From Thiobacillus sp. (GTDB lineage: Bacteria > Pseudomonadota > Gammaproteobacteria > Burkholderiales > Thiobacillaceae), in NCBI GenBank assembly GCA_018780025.1, contig JADMKH010000311.1:1-13467 (forward strand): a stretch of DNA of 13,467 nucleotides, in the 5' to 3' direction. The position numbers were made by a program, and so were the translations under genes. Of the stretch, positions 1 to 7,104 are shown piece by piece (positions within the stretch are counted from its first letter, which is position 1; each line of letters begins with the position of its first letter). The notes below the pieces were generated by a model. That model was not told the origin of the DNA. It ran no database searches and saw only the letters and a list, made by a program, of their open reading frames with translations.

Positions 1-406
1 CCATCTGCGACACCGTCTGCGCGGCCAGCGTGATGCCGTGTTCCGGGCAGCGCGGATCGCCGACGCGGGCATACAGCAGGCGCAGGTAATCGTGGATCTC
101 GGTGACGGTGCCGACGGTCGAGCGCGGGTTGTGGCTGGTGGCTTTCTGCTCGATGGAAATCGCCGGCGACAGGCCTTCGATCAGGTCGACGTCGGGTTTT
201 TCCATCAATTGCAAAAACTGCCGCGCGTAAGCCGACAGCGATTCGACGTAGCGGCGCTGGCCTTCGGCGTAGAGCGTGTCGAACGCCAGCGACGATTTGC
301 CTGAACCCGATAGCCCCGTAATCACCACCAGCTTGTTGCGCGGCAGGTCGAGGTTGATGTTTTTCAGATTGTGGGTGCGGGCGCCACGGATGCGGATGAA
401 TTCCAT
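1..406 (-). CDS. uvrA: UvrA, excinuclease ABC subunit A (N-terminal 135 residues)
   Basis: UvrA is the damage-recognition ATPase of nucleotide excision repair; it dimerises and loads UvrB on damaged DNA. Read on the minus strand from ATG at 406-404, the protein begins MEFIRIRGARTHNLKNI and has the Walker A motif GLSGSGKSS at about residues 31-39. It then follows the UvrA block FDTLYAEGQRRYVESLSAY and keeps ISIEQK and STVGTVTEIHDYLRLL, matching E. coli UvrA nearly residue for residue up to VSQM, where the window ends. The remaining roughly 800 residues, including the zinc fingers and second ATPase domain, lie outside. It is transcribed divergently from the MFS gene. I saw no LexA-type box (CTG-N10-CAG) in the gap upstream, so SOS control is not supported here. 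Identity is essentially certain. Confidence 0.97.
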   Translation of the reverse strand, partial: MEFIRIRGARTHNLKNINLDLPRNKLVVITGLSGSGKSSLAFDTLYAEGQRRYVESLSAYARQFLQLMEKPDVDLIEGLSPAISIEQKATSHNPRSTVGTVTEIHDYLRLLYARVGDPRCPEHGITLAAQTVSQM

Positions 407-503
407 TGTTTGGCAGCTTGGGCGTGATTCGCAACCTGCTAATATAACGGACTTCCCGCATCCGCCGAACTTTGCAGTGGCTCAACTCGACTTGTCCGAA
501 AGC
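407..503. promoter_or_regulatory. Divergent promoter region between uvrA and the MFS gene
   Basis: The 97-base gap must hold the promoters of both divergent genes. Its only AT-rich patch is at 440-448 (TAATATAAC). On the plus strand TATAAC (443-448) or TAATAT (440-445) could be a -10, the latter 16 bases after TTGGGC (418-423). On the minus strand the same patch reads TATATT. The boxes are weak matches, so only the region, not the exact sites, can be proposed. Confidence 0.35.
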
Positions 504-1865
504 ATGACCCGCGCCGAAAAGCGCGCCACATCGGGCCTGGCGGCGATTTTCGGCCTGCGCATGCTGGGCATGTTCCTGATTCTGCCGGTGTTCGCGCTGT
601 ACGCGGAACACCTGCCGGGCGGCAATAACCACACCCTGATCGGCCTCGCGCTCGGCATGTATGGCCTGACCCAAGCCCTCTTCATGATCCCCTTCGGCAT
701 GGCGTCCGACCGCATCGGCCGCAAGAAGGTCATCATCTTCGGACTCATCGTGTTCGCGCTCGGCAGTTTTGTGGCGGCCACGGCTACCGATATCTACTGG
801 ACCATTTTCGGCCGTGCGCTGCAGGGCGCCGGTGCCGTATCTGCCGCCGTCACCGCCATGCTGGCCGATCTCACCCGCGAAGAACACCGTACCAAGGCGA
901 TGGCGATTATCGGCTCCTCCATCGGTGTCACGTTTGCGGTGTCGCTGGTCGCCGGGCCGGCGCTCAACCGCGTGATCGGCGTGCCGGGGATTTTTGCGCT
1001 GACCGGCATGCTGGCGCTGGCCGCCATCTGGGTGGTCAAGGTTTGGGTGCCCGACCCCACGGACAGCCATTTCCACGCTGATGCCCAGGCCAATCCGGCG
1101 CGCTTGAAAGACGTGCTGCGTAACGGCCAGTTACTCCGCCTCGATTTTGGAATATTTGCGTTGCATGCAGCACAAATGGCGATGTTCGTCGTGGTGCCGG
1201 TGGCGCTCAAGAACAGCGGCCTCGCTGCCGATCATCACTGGGCGGTGTATCTGCCCGTATTGCTGGGTTCGTTCGTGTTGATGGTGCCCGCCATCATCTA
1301 TGGTGAAAAGCGCGGCCAGATGAAACCGGTGTTTGTCGGTGCGGTGGCGCTGATGCTGTTGGCGCAACTGGGGCTGGCGTTCGGTATCGAATATTTCTGG
1401 GGCATCGTCTGGGCGCTGTTTTTTTATTTCGTTGCCTTCAATCTGCTGGAGGCCAGTCTGCCTTCGCTGATTTCCAAGCTGGCTCCGGTGTCGGCCAAGG
1501 GCACCGCGATGGGCGTATACAACACCGCGCAGGCGCTGGGTTTGTTTTTCGGCGGGGTGGTCGGCGGCTGGCTGGCACAGCACTATGGTTTCCACGTGGT
1601 GTTTATCTTCTGCGTGGTGCTGATGGCGATCTGGCTGCTGGCTACGCTATCGATGATGCCGCCCCCCGCGATCAAGACCCGGATGTTTAATGTGGGGGTG
1701 ATGCCGGAAGATCAGGCGGCGCTGCTGAAGATGCAGCTGGCCGGTGTGGCCGGCGTGATCGAGGCGGTGGTGCTTGCCGAGGAAGGCGTGGCCATGCTCA
1801 AGGTCAGCATCAAGGGATGGGACGAAGCCGGTGCGCGCAGCCTGCTGGAGGCAGCGGCCATCTGA
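504..1865 (+). CDS. yajR: YajR-type MFS transporter with C-terminal YAM domain
   Basis: This is a 12-helix major facilitator superfamily transporter of the inner membrane, probably a proton-coupled exporter; the substrate is unknown. The start chosen is ATG 504, because the protein then begins MTRAEKRATSGLAAIFGLRMLGMF, aligning with the E. coli YajR start, and has 453 residues against YajR's 454. The open frame extends upstream to 276, but that part overlaps uvrA antisense; GTG 477 is the only plausible alternative. MFS motif A (GMASDRIGRK) is at about residues 65-74 and LTREEHRTKAMA follows TM4, as in YajR. After the last helix come about 60 soluble residues (394-453, starting MFNVGVMPEDQ) that match the ferredoxin-like YAM domain of YajR. 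It is co-directional with ssb, 80 bases downstream. The family call is strong; the function is not known. Confidence 0.88.
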   Translation: MTRAEKRATSGLAAIFGLRMLGMFLILPVFALYAEHLPGGNNHTLIGLALGMYGLTQALFMIPFGMASDRIGRKKVIIFGLIVFALGSFVAATATDIYWTIFGRALQGAGAVSAAVTAMLADLTREEHRTKAMAIIGSSIGVTFAVSLVAGPALNRVIGVPGIFALTGMLALAAIWVVKVWVPDPTDSHFHADAQANPARLKDVLRNGQLLRLDFGIFALHAAQMAMFVVVPVALKNSGLAADHHWAVYLPVLLGSFVLMVPAIIYGEKRGQMKPVFVGAVALMLLAQLGLAFGIEYFWGIVWALFFYFVAFNLLEASLPSLISKLAPVSAKGTAMGVYNTAQALGLFFGGVVGGWLAQHYGFHVVFIFCVVLMAIWLLATLSMMPPPAIKTRMFNVGVMPEDQAALLKMQLAGVAGVIEAVVLAEEGVAMLKVSIKGWDEAGARSLLEAAAI

Positions 1866-1869
1866 GTGC

Positions 1870-1900
1870 TTGGCCTGGCAGGCTGTACTGATAGAATCAG
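1870..1900 (+). promoter_or_regulatory. Putative ssb promoter overlapped by a short dyad
   Basis: TTGGCC (1870-1875) and TAGAAT (1892-1897) are separated by 16 bases and lie about 50 bases before the ssb start, a fair sigma-70 match. The -10 is covered by the perfect dyad CTGAT-aga-ATCAG (1888-1900), which could be an operator. It does not fit the LexA spacing CTG-N10-CAG. Inferred by eye only. Confidence 0.4.
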
Positions 1901-1945
1901 CAACACGACAAACACACGCAATTTAATTTCAATTCGGGGAAAAAC

Positions 1946-2425
1946 ATGGCATCTGTCAACAAAGTCATTCTGATCGGCAACTTGGGGCGCGATCCCGAAA
2001 TGCGTTATCTGCCGAGTGGCAGTGCCGTTGCCAGCCTGGCGATCGCAACCACCGACAAATACAAGGATAAAACCGGAAACATGGTCGAGGCGACCGAATG
2101 GCATCGCGTCAGCTTTTTTGATCGTACTGCCGAAGTGTGCGGGCAGTATCTGAAAAAGGGCAGTCAGGTTTATATCGAAGGCTCGCTCAAGACCCGTAAA
2201 TACACCGACAAGGACGGCGTCGAAAAATACGCCACTGAAATTCGCGGCGACCGCATGCAGATGCTGGGCAGCAAGGGTGGCGGCGGCATGGCCGATATGG
2301 GCGAGGGCGGCATGGACCAGTCCGCGCCGCCGCCGCGCAGCCAGCCTCGCAGCGCGCCGCCGGCCGCCGCGCAGCGCCCGGCCAGCAGCGGATTCGACGA
2401 TATGGATGACGATATTCCGTTCTAG
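1946..2425 (+). CDS. ssb: Single-stranded DNA-binding protein SSB
   Basis: SSB coats single-stranded DNA in replication, recombination and repair and recruits partner proteins through its C-terminal tip. The protein is 159 residues and begins MASVNKVILIGNLGRDPE. The OB fold covers about residues 1-110 and includes the typical block TEWHRVSFFDRTAEVCGQYL and KGSQVYIEGSLKTRKY. A Gly/Ala/Pro/Gln-rich linker follows, and the end DMDDDIPF is the conserved acidic tip that binds RecQ, Exo I, PriA and other partners. A purine-rich site (GGGGAAAAA) sits just before ATG 1946. In gammaproteobacteria ssb is next to uvrA; here a MFS gene lies between them. The length is normal and nothing is odd. Confidence 0.97.
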   Translation: MASVNKVILIGNLGRDPEMRYLPSGSAVASLAIATTDKYKDKTGNMVEATEWHRVSFFDRTAEVCGQYLKKGSQVYIEGSLKTRKYTDKDGVEKYATEIRGDRMQMLGSKGGGGMADMGEGGMDQSAPPPRSQPRSAPPAAAQRPASSGFDDMDDDIPF

Positions 2426-2440
2426 CCTCAAAGCGTGTGG

Positions 2441-2472
2441 GGCGGTTAGCCGTTATCCACCGCATTCATAAC
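2441..2472 (+). promoter_or_regulatory. Dyad element upstream of receptor 1 (GTTAT-N11-ATAAC)
   Basis: A stretch GGCGG-tt-AGCCGTTATC (2441-2457) is followed by ATAAC (2468-2472), so GTTAT (2452-2456) and ATAAC form an inverted repeat with an 11-base spacer. A closely similar element (GGCGG, AGCCGTTATC, ATAAC) lies ahead of receptor 2 at 4544-4579. It may be an operator or promoter kept through the gene duplication. No convincing -10 box was found beside this copy. Confidence 0.35.
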
Positions 2473-2501
2473 AAACAAGGCGGAGAGGGGGCGGCGCGCA
2501 A

Positions 2502-2522
2502 TGCGTACCGGCACGAAGTGAG
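2502..2522 (+). other. Possible six-codon leader ORF (MRTGTK) overlapping the receptor 1 start
   Basis: ATG 2502 opens a six-codon frame, MRTGTK, whose TGA (2520-2522) overlaps the proposed GTG start of receptor 1 (2518) as GTGA. A purine-rich stretch (GGAGAGGGGG, about 2482-2491) lies ahead of ATG 2502, whereas the GTG itself has no clear ribosome binding site. This could be a coupled leader peptide, or a trace of a frameshift in the original signal-peptide start. Not proven. Confidence 0.25.
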
Positions 2523-4491
2523 GGGCAAACAACACGCGATATGCTGCGCCTTGGGTGTAGCGTTCCTTCTTGGTGGCGCCCTGACGTCCCCTGTCCAGGC
2601 GCGGGCCGACCTCAGCGAATCCGATTTTTTCGACGATCTGCCAGTGGTGTTGTCGGCCTCGCGGCTGTCGCAGCCGCTGAACGAAGCCCCCGCCGCAGTT
2701 ACGATCATCGACCGGGACATGATCCGCGCCTCGGGCTTTCGCGATATTCCCGATCTGCTGCGTCTGGTGCCGGGCTTCTCGATCGCCTACACCCGCGACA
2801 ACACCTGGGCGGTGGGCTATCACGGCATGGCCGATGCGTTCTCGCGGCGCTTCCAGGTGCTGGTCGATGGCCGTTCGATCTACAACGCCGGTTATGGCGC
2901 GGTGAACTGGGGCGAACTGCCGCTGTCGGTCGACGACATCGAGCGCATCGAAGTGGTGCGCGGCCCCAACGCCGCAAGCTACGGCGCCAATGCGTTCATG
3001 GCCGTCATCAATATCGTCAGCAAGGATCCGAGCCAGACGCCCGGGGCGTTCGCTTCCGTGCAATACGGCGAGCAGGGCATGGCCGGGGTGACGCTGCGGC
3101 ACGGCGGGAGTCAGGGCGACCTGCGTTACCGCATGACCCTGTCGGCGCAGGCCCGCGACCGCTTCGAGACCCGCCCCAGCGATGCAAGCGACACGCTGTA
3201 TGAGGAAACGCGGACCTATTTCCTCAATGGGCGGGCGGATTACCGGCTCTCGGCCACCGACGAATTCAGCGCGCAGTTCGGCGTGGCGGTGGGCGACTGG
3301 CGGGCGGGCAGCCAGCGGCATCCGGAAGAGCCTCCCCGGCAGGACGTGTCCGCGCAGTACGTCCAGCTTAAATATCACCGCGCGCACAATGCCGACGACG
3401 AATGGATGGTGCAGGCGTATTTCAGCCGTAACGCGCTGGATGCGCCGCATGCCACGCCGCTGGTTCCGCCGCTTGTGCCCGTTCCCACGCCGTTTCTGCT
3501 CGACGCCGGCGGCGATGCCGTGCAAATCCGCGCCAATATCGAGCTTCAGGTCAACCGCCGCCTGGCGCCGGACTGGCGGGTGGTGTGGGGCGCCGAATTG
3601 CGGCGCGAAACGGCGAAAAGCCTGCGCTATTTCGATACGCGCGATACGCTGGACGGCATGCTCGCACGCGCCTACGCCAATCTGGAATGGCATGCGCGGC
3701 CCGACCTGCTGGTGCAGGGCGGCGCGATGCTGGAGCATCATTACTTTACCGGTACCGATGTTTCGCCGCGCGCGGCGATCAACTACACCCTGGCCGAGGG
3801 ACACACGCTGCGCCTCAACCTCTCGCAGGCCTATCGCTCGCCGACCTTCTTCGAGCAGAAAGGCAGCCTGACCTATTACACAACCACCGGCATCCTGCTT
3901 CAGCAAATCGCCGCGCCTTCGCCGCCGTTACGGCCCGAACGCATCCGCTCGCGCGAAATCGCTTACGTCGGCCAGTATGCGGGGCTGCGCATGCAGTTCG
4001 ATGCCAGGCTGTTTCACGACACCATTCACCATTACATCAATGGCAGCGGAACGCCGGCGCAGTTCGACAACCGCGACGACTTCACCGTGCGCGGCGGCGA
4101 TGTGCAGTTGAGCTGGCAGCCCGTGCCCGCGTTCCGGCTCTCCGCCCAGTATGCGCGCGCATTCATCGATGCGGCGCCGGGCGTCGATAATGACCTGACC
4201 GAATCTACGCCGCGCAATCTTTTCAGCCTGCTGGCGCGTTACGACCTGGGGCGGGGCTGGGCCGCCAGCACCGGCGTCTATCGCTCGGACCGTGTGAAAT
4301 GGCTGGCCGAAGGCGATATCACCCAGCCTTACACCCGCGTCGATGTCCGTCTGGCGCGGCGCTGGAAGTGGCAGGGGACCGAAGTCGAGGCCGCACTGGT
4401 CGGCCAGAACCTGGGCCGGGACTACAGCGAGTTTCGTCAGGAAAACATCTTCAGCCGACGCGTTTACGGCAGTCTCAGCTTGGGCTGGTAA
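2518..4491 (+). CDS. TonB-dependent outer-membrane receptor, copy 1
   Basis: An outer-membrane beta-barrel with an N-terminal plug that imports a ligand using energy from TonB-ExbBD; the ligand cannot be told from the sequence. From GTG 2518 the protein is 657 residues. It starts MRGKQHAICCALGVAFLLGG, a signal peptide with probable cleavage near residues 28-30. A TonB-box-like stretch (DDLPVVLSASR) follows, then the plug, with AAVTIIDRDMIRASG, DLLRLVPGF, QVLVDGRSIY and IERIEVVRGPNAASYGANAF, and then the barrel. The end YGSLSLGW has the terminal aromatic residue of BAM-folded porins. The frame stays open back to 2437, but that adds 27 residues ahead of the signal peptide, so GTG 2518 is preferred. 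It is a clear paralogue of the next gene, 124 bases on. Overall family is near certain; start is less so. Confidence 0.9.
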   Translation: MRGKQHAICCALGVAFLLGGALTSPVQARADLSESDFFDDLPVVLSASRLSQPLNEAPAAVTIIDRDMIRASGFRDIPDLLRLVPGFSIAYTRDNTWAVGYHGMADAFSRRFQVLVDGRSIYNAGYGAVNWGELPLSVDDIERIEVVRGPNAASYGANAFMAVINIVSKDPSQTPGAFASVQYGEQGMAGVTLRHGGSQGDLRYRMTLSAQARDRFETRPSDASDTLYEETRTYFLNGRADYRLSATDEFSAQFGVAVGDWRAGSQRHPEEPPRQDVSAQYVQLKYHRAHNADDEWMVQAYFSRNALDAPHATPLVPPLVPVPTPFLLDAGGDAVQIRANIELQVNRRLAPDWRVVWGAELRRETAKSLRYFDTRDTLDGMLARAYANLEWHARPDLLVQGGAMLEHHYFTGTDVSPRAAINYTLAEGHTLRLNLSQAYRSPTFFEQKGSLTYYTTTGILLQQIAAPSPPLRPERIRSREIAYVGQYAGLRMQFDARLFHDTIHHYINGSGTPAQFDNRDDFTVRGGDVQLSWQPVPAFRLSAQYARAFIDAAPGVDNDLTESTPRNLFSLLARYDLGRGWAASTGVYRSDRVKWLAEGDITQPYTRVDVRLARRWKWQGTEVEAALVGQNLGRDYSEFRQENIFSRRVYGSLSLGW

Positions 4492-4545
4492 AAGCTTGCC
4501 TGAGAAAACTTTGGTTGCTGATTTGGTCGAGATATTAAACTCGGG

Positions 4546-4587
4546 CGGCTGCCAGCCGTTATCAGTTGAATGCAATAACCCTATATA
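4546..4587 (+). promoter_or_regulatory. Hairpin, dyad and putative promoter ahead of receptor 2
   Basis: CGGCT-gcc-AGCCG (4546-4558) is a small perfect hairpin. It runs into GTTAT (4558-4562) and, 12 bases later, ATAAC (4575-4579), the same dyad as upstream of receptor 1. TTATCA (4559-4564) and TATATA (4582-4587), 17 bases apart, could be a promoter whose -35 overlaps the dyad, which would suit repressor control. A weaker alternative is TTGGTT (4511-4516) with TATTAA (4533-4538). Confidence 0.38.
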
Positions 4588-4615
4588 GAGAAGCCGGTGC
4601 GCAAAGCGCAGCGGC

Positions 4616-6667
4616 ATGAGACGAGTGAGCCGCTTTCAACGAACCCCAATCAGTCTGCTGGCGATGATGCCGCTGCTGGGCAGCGCCCTGGCAATGCCCG
4701 GGTCAGTCCAGGCTGCCGTTACCGAAACGGATTTTCTCGACGAGTTGCCCGTCGTGCTGTCGGTGTCGCGGCTGTCGCAACCGGTGAGCGAGGCGCCCGC
4801 CGCAGTCACGATCATCGATCAGGACATGATCCGGGCTTCGGGTTTTCGCGATATCCCGGATTTGCTGCGCCTGGTGCCGGGTTTCTCGGTGGCTTACACC
4901 CGCGACAACACCTGGGCGGCCGGTTATCACGGCCTCGGTGACGCCTACTCGCGTCGTTTCCAGGTGCTGGTCGATGGCCGCTCGATCTACAGCCCTCACT
5001 ATGGTGCGGTGAACTGGACGGATTTGCCGCTTGCCATCGACGACATCGAGCGCATCGAAGTCGTGCGCGGACCGAATGCCTCGATCCATGGCGCCAATTC
5101 GTTTGCGGCAGTCATTAACATCATCACCAAAACGGCGGCGCAGGTGCCGGGCGAGTTCGTGTCGATGCAGGCAGGCACGCAGGATATGCGTGGACTGACG
5201 GTACGCCATGGCGGGGGAGACGCCGCGCTACGCTATCGGCTCACGGCCTCGGCCCAGCAACGGGACCGCTTCAAGCAGAACGTTCCCGTGAGTCCTGTTG
5301 TGTCTGGCGGGCAATACTATGAAGCCAGCCAAAATTACTTCGTGAATGGTCGTCTGGATTGGCAACTCGCAGCGGACTCGGATGTGATGGCGCAATTCGG
5401 GCTGAATCAGGGCAACGGGCACGCGGGTGCGCTGACTGCCGATTCACGGCTTGCACTGGAACCCCGCGAGCAGGATTCGAACGCGTTTTATCTGCAATTC
5501 GCCTATCACAAGGTGGAATCCGCACGGCGGGAATGGCGGGTGCAGGCTTACCATACGCAAAATGCGTTTGATGCGGATGTGCGGGTTTCTCCCCTCGTAT
5601 ATGAAGAAAAAGATTACGGCAATATCGTGGTAAACCAATACCTGCTGCAGTCCCGAAGCAGCATTGACCTGCAGGTCAATGAGCAGTGGTCGCCCAATTT
5701 GCGTGCGGTGTGGGGGGGCGAGGTGTGGCAGGAAACAGTCAAGAGCCCGCAGAACTACAATTCCAGCAAGACCATGCGCGGCGAAATCGCGCGTGCGTTC
5801 GGCAATCTTGAATGGCGTCTCCACGAGCGGGTATTGTTGCAGGGCGGTGCCATGCTGGAGCACCATTACTTCACGGGCGCAGACATTTCGCCGCGCGTCG
5901 CGGCCAGCTTCACTGTGGTGCCGGATCACGTCCTCCGGCTGGGGGTATCACGCGCCTACCGCTCGCCCACTTTTTTTGAGGAAATGGGCAATCAGGTTTT
6001 GCTGAATGATGCCGGGACGGTGATTGATACCACGATCATGCGTAATGGCGGCCTTGAACCTGAGCGCATCCTGTCGCGTGAGCTCGGTTATGTTGGCCGG
6101 TGGAGCGCGTTGCATCTTGAGCTGGATGTGCGGCTTTACCGGGATCGCATCGACAGCTTTATCGGTGAAAAGAGAATTAATCCGAACCCACCCAGCGACG
6201 CAAACTCTTTTCAGCCCAAAGTATTCTTTTACGACAATATCGGCTCGGTCGACGCGCACGGTGGCGAGGTTCAACTGCGCTGGCGACCGACCCGTTCGTT
6301 TGATGTAAGTACCCACTATGCACGTGTTTTCCTGAGCGCAGCCACGTCAGTTGTCAATTTCAACAAGGATATTCCCGCGTCCGCTCCGCGCGATAGCTGG
6401 GGTGCGATAGCCCGTTACCGCTTTGGCAACGGCTGGGACAGCAGTGTGTTTGTGCAATACAGCGACGCGCAGAAATGGCTGGCCCCAGGGGATAACACCC
6501 AGGCCTTCACCCGGGTCGATGTTCGTTTGGCGCGGCGCTGGAAATGGCAGGGGACCGAAGTCGAGGCCGCGGTAACCGGGCAGAACCTGGGCAAGGATTA
6601 CGAAGAGTTTCGTAATACCAACCTGTTTAGCCGCCGCGTCTATGGCAGCCTGGACTTCAAGTGGTGA
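4616..6667 (+). CDS. TonB-dependent outer-membrane receptor, copy 2
   Basis: A second outer-membrane TonB receptor of 683 residues, paralogous to the preceding gene; its ligand is unknown. It begins MRRVSRFQRTPISLLAMMP with a signal peptide probably cut after SVQA (residue 33), followed by the TonB-box-like DELPVVLSVSR. The plug shares with copy 1 AAVTIID-DMIRASGFRDIP, DLLRLVPGFS, QVLVDGRSIY and DDIERIEVVRGPNA. The barrel middle differs strongly between copies, while the last strands are again close (LARRWKWQGTEVEAA, FSRRVYGSL). It ends DFKW, with a terminal aromatic residue. ATG 4616 lacks a good ribosome binding site; GTG 4625 is a possible alternative and would align with the GTGAG start of copy 1. 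The middle of the gene (about 5570-6360) is visibly less GC-rich than copy 1. Confidence 0.92.
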   Translation: MRRVSRFQRTPISLLAMMPLLGSALAMPGSVQAAVTETDFLDELPVVLSVSRLSQPVSEAPAAVTIIDQDMIRASGFRDIPDLLRLVPGFSVAYTRDNTWAAGYHGLGDAYSRRFQVLVDGRSIYSPHYGAVNWTDLPLAIDDIERIEVVRGPNASIHGANSFAAVINIITKTAAQVPGEFVSMQAGTQDMRGLTVRHGGGDAALRYRLTASAQQRDRFKQNVPVSPVVSGGQYYEASQNYFVNGRLDWQLAADSDVMAQFGLNQGNGHAGALTADSRLALEPREQDSNAFYLQFAYHKVESARREWRVQAYHTQNAFDADVRVSPLVYEEKDYGNIVVNQYLLQSRSSIDLQVNEQWSPNLRAVWGGEVWQETVKSPQNYNSSKTMRGEIARAFGNLEWRLHERVLLQGGAMLEHHYFTGADISPRVAASFTVVPDHVLRLGVSRAYRSPTFFEEMGNQVLLNDAGTVIDTTIMRNGGLEPERILSRELGYVGRWSALHLELDVRLYRDRIDSFIGEKRINPNPPSDANSFQPKVFFYDNIGSVDAHGGEVQLRWRPTRSFDVSTHYARVFLSAATSVVNFNKDIPASAPRDSWGAIARYRFGNGWDSSVFVQYSDAQKWLAPGDNTQAFTRVDVRLARRWKWQGTEVEAAVTGQNLGKDYEEFRNTNLFSRRVYGSLDFKW

Positions 6668-6732
6668 GACGGCTGAAGCCTGTTGTCAGCGTGTGTCGGC
6701 TCTATTGGATACTTGTGCCCGGTACTATTGGG

Positions 6733-6738
6733 TATAAT
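6733..6738 (+). promoter_or_regulatory. -10 box of the FmdB-type gene promoter
   Basis: A perfect TATAAT stands 31 bases before the start codon at 6770, in a gap after the receptor 2 stop. The best upstream -35 candidates (TACTTG at 6710-6715 with 17 bases, or CTTGTG at 6712-6717 with 15) are poor, so the promoter may rely on the strong -10. Confidence 0.5.
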
Positions 6739-6769
6739 CCCGCAACTTATTGATTGTCGGAGAATTTAT

Positions 6770-7030
6770 ATGCCGATCTACGCTTACAAATGCGCGTCTT
6801 GCGGTTTTGCGCAGGACGAAATGCTGAAAGTATCGGATGCACCGCTGACCGAGTGTCCGTCTTGCGGCGCGGCCCATTACACCAAGCAGGTAACCGCGCC
6901 GGGTTTTGCGCTGAAGGGAACCGGCTGGTACGCCACCGATTTCAAGGGCGGCGCCAGCAAACCGGCTGAAGCCAGGTCCGAAGCCCCGTCCTCCGCTTGC
7001 GGCACAGCGGCTTGCCCGGCAAGCAACTAA
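6770..7030 (+). CDS. FmdB/CxxC_CXXC_SSSS-type zinc ribbon protein
   Basis: A small (86-residue) putative regulatory protein of the FmdB family. It begins MPIYAYKCASCGF, the standard family start, and has Cys8-x2-Cys11 and Cys29-x2-Cys32, which should bind one zinc ion as a ribbon. Its tail is low-complexity and Ala/Ser-rich, with a further Cys pair (CGTAAC) near the end, also typical. The molecular role is unknown; the name comes from a gene linked to formamidase expression in Methylophilus. ATG 6770 is chosen over the upstream frame (to 6683) because of the family start and the GGAG at 6760-6763. In betaproteobacteria this gene commonly stands just before DUF502 and aspS, as here, but a terminator separates them. 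Confidence 0.88.
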   Translation: MPIYAYKCASCGFAQDEMLKVSDAPLTECPSCGAAHYTKQVTAPGFALKGTGWYATDFKGGASKPAEARSEAPSSACGTAACPASN

Positions 7031-7048
7031 AGCGCGGATTTCACTGAA

Positions 7049-7082
7049 AAGCGGGCGGCTTGTAGCGCCCGCTTCTTGTTTT
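7049..7082 (+). terminator. Intrinsic terminator after the FmdB-type gene
   Basis: AAGCGGGCG (7049-7057) and CGCCCGCTT (7066-7074) form a perfect 9-base-pair, GC-rich stem with an 8-base loop, followed by the T-rich CTTGTTTT. It lies 18 bases after the FmdB-type stop codon and ends only about 25 bases before the DUF502 start. Confidence 0.78.
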
Positions 7083-7104
7083 GGGCCGTTGTCACTTTCT
7101 GTCT

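Noticed and set aside
276..503. N-terminal extension of the MFS frame to ATG 276
   Set aside because: It overlaps uvrA on the other strand, its residues are Arg/Pro-rich and unlike any MFS start, and YajR alignment supports ATG 504.
407..503. LexA (SOS) box upstream of uvrA
   Set aside because: No CTG-N10-CAG dyad is present in the gap.
2446..3906. Long minus-strand frame (486 residues) opposite receptor 1
   Set aside because: It is antisense to a clearly real gene, has His/Arg-rich composition typical of a shadow frame in GC-rich DNA, and shows no domain.
4546..4558. Intrinsic terminator of receptor 1
   Set aside because: The stem is only five base pairs and is followed by TTATCAG, not a T run; it is better seen as part of the regulatory element.
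4597..4941. GTG-started frame overlapping the 5' part of receptor 2
   Set aside because: It has a tolerable ribosome binding site, but the protein is an Arg/Gly-rich shadow of the plug domain in another frame.
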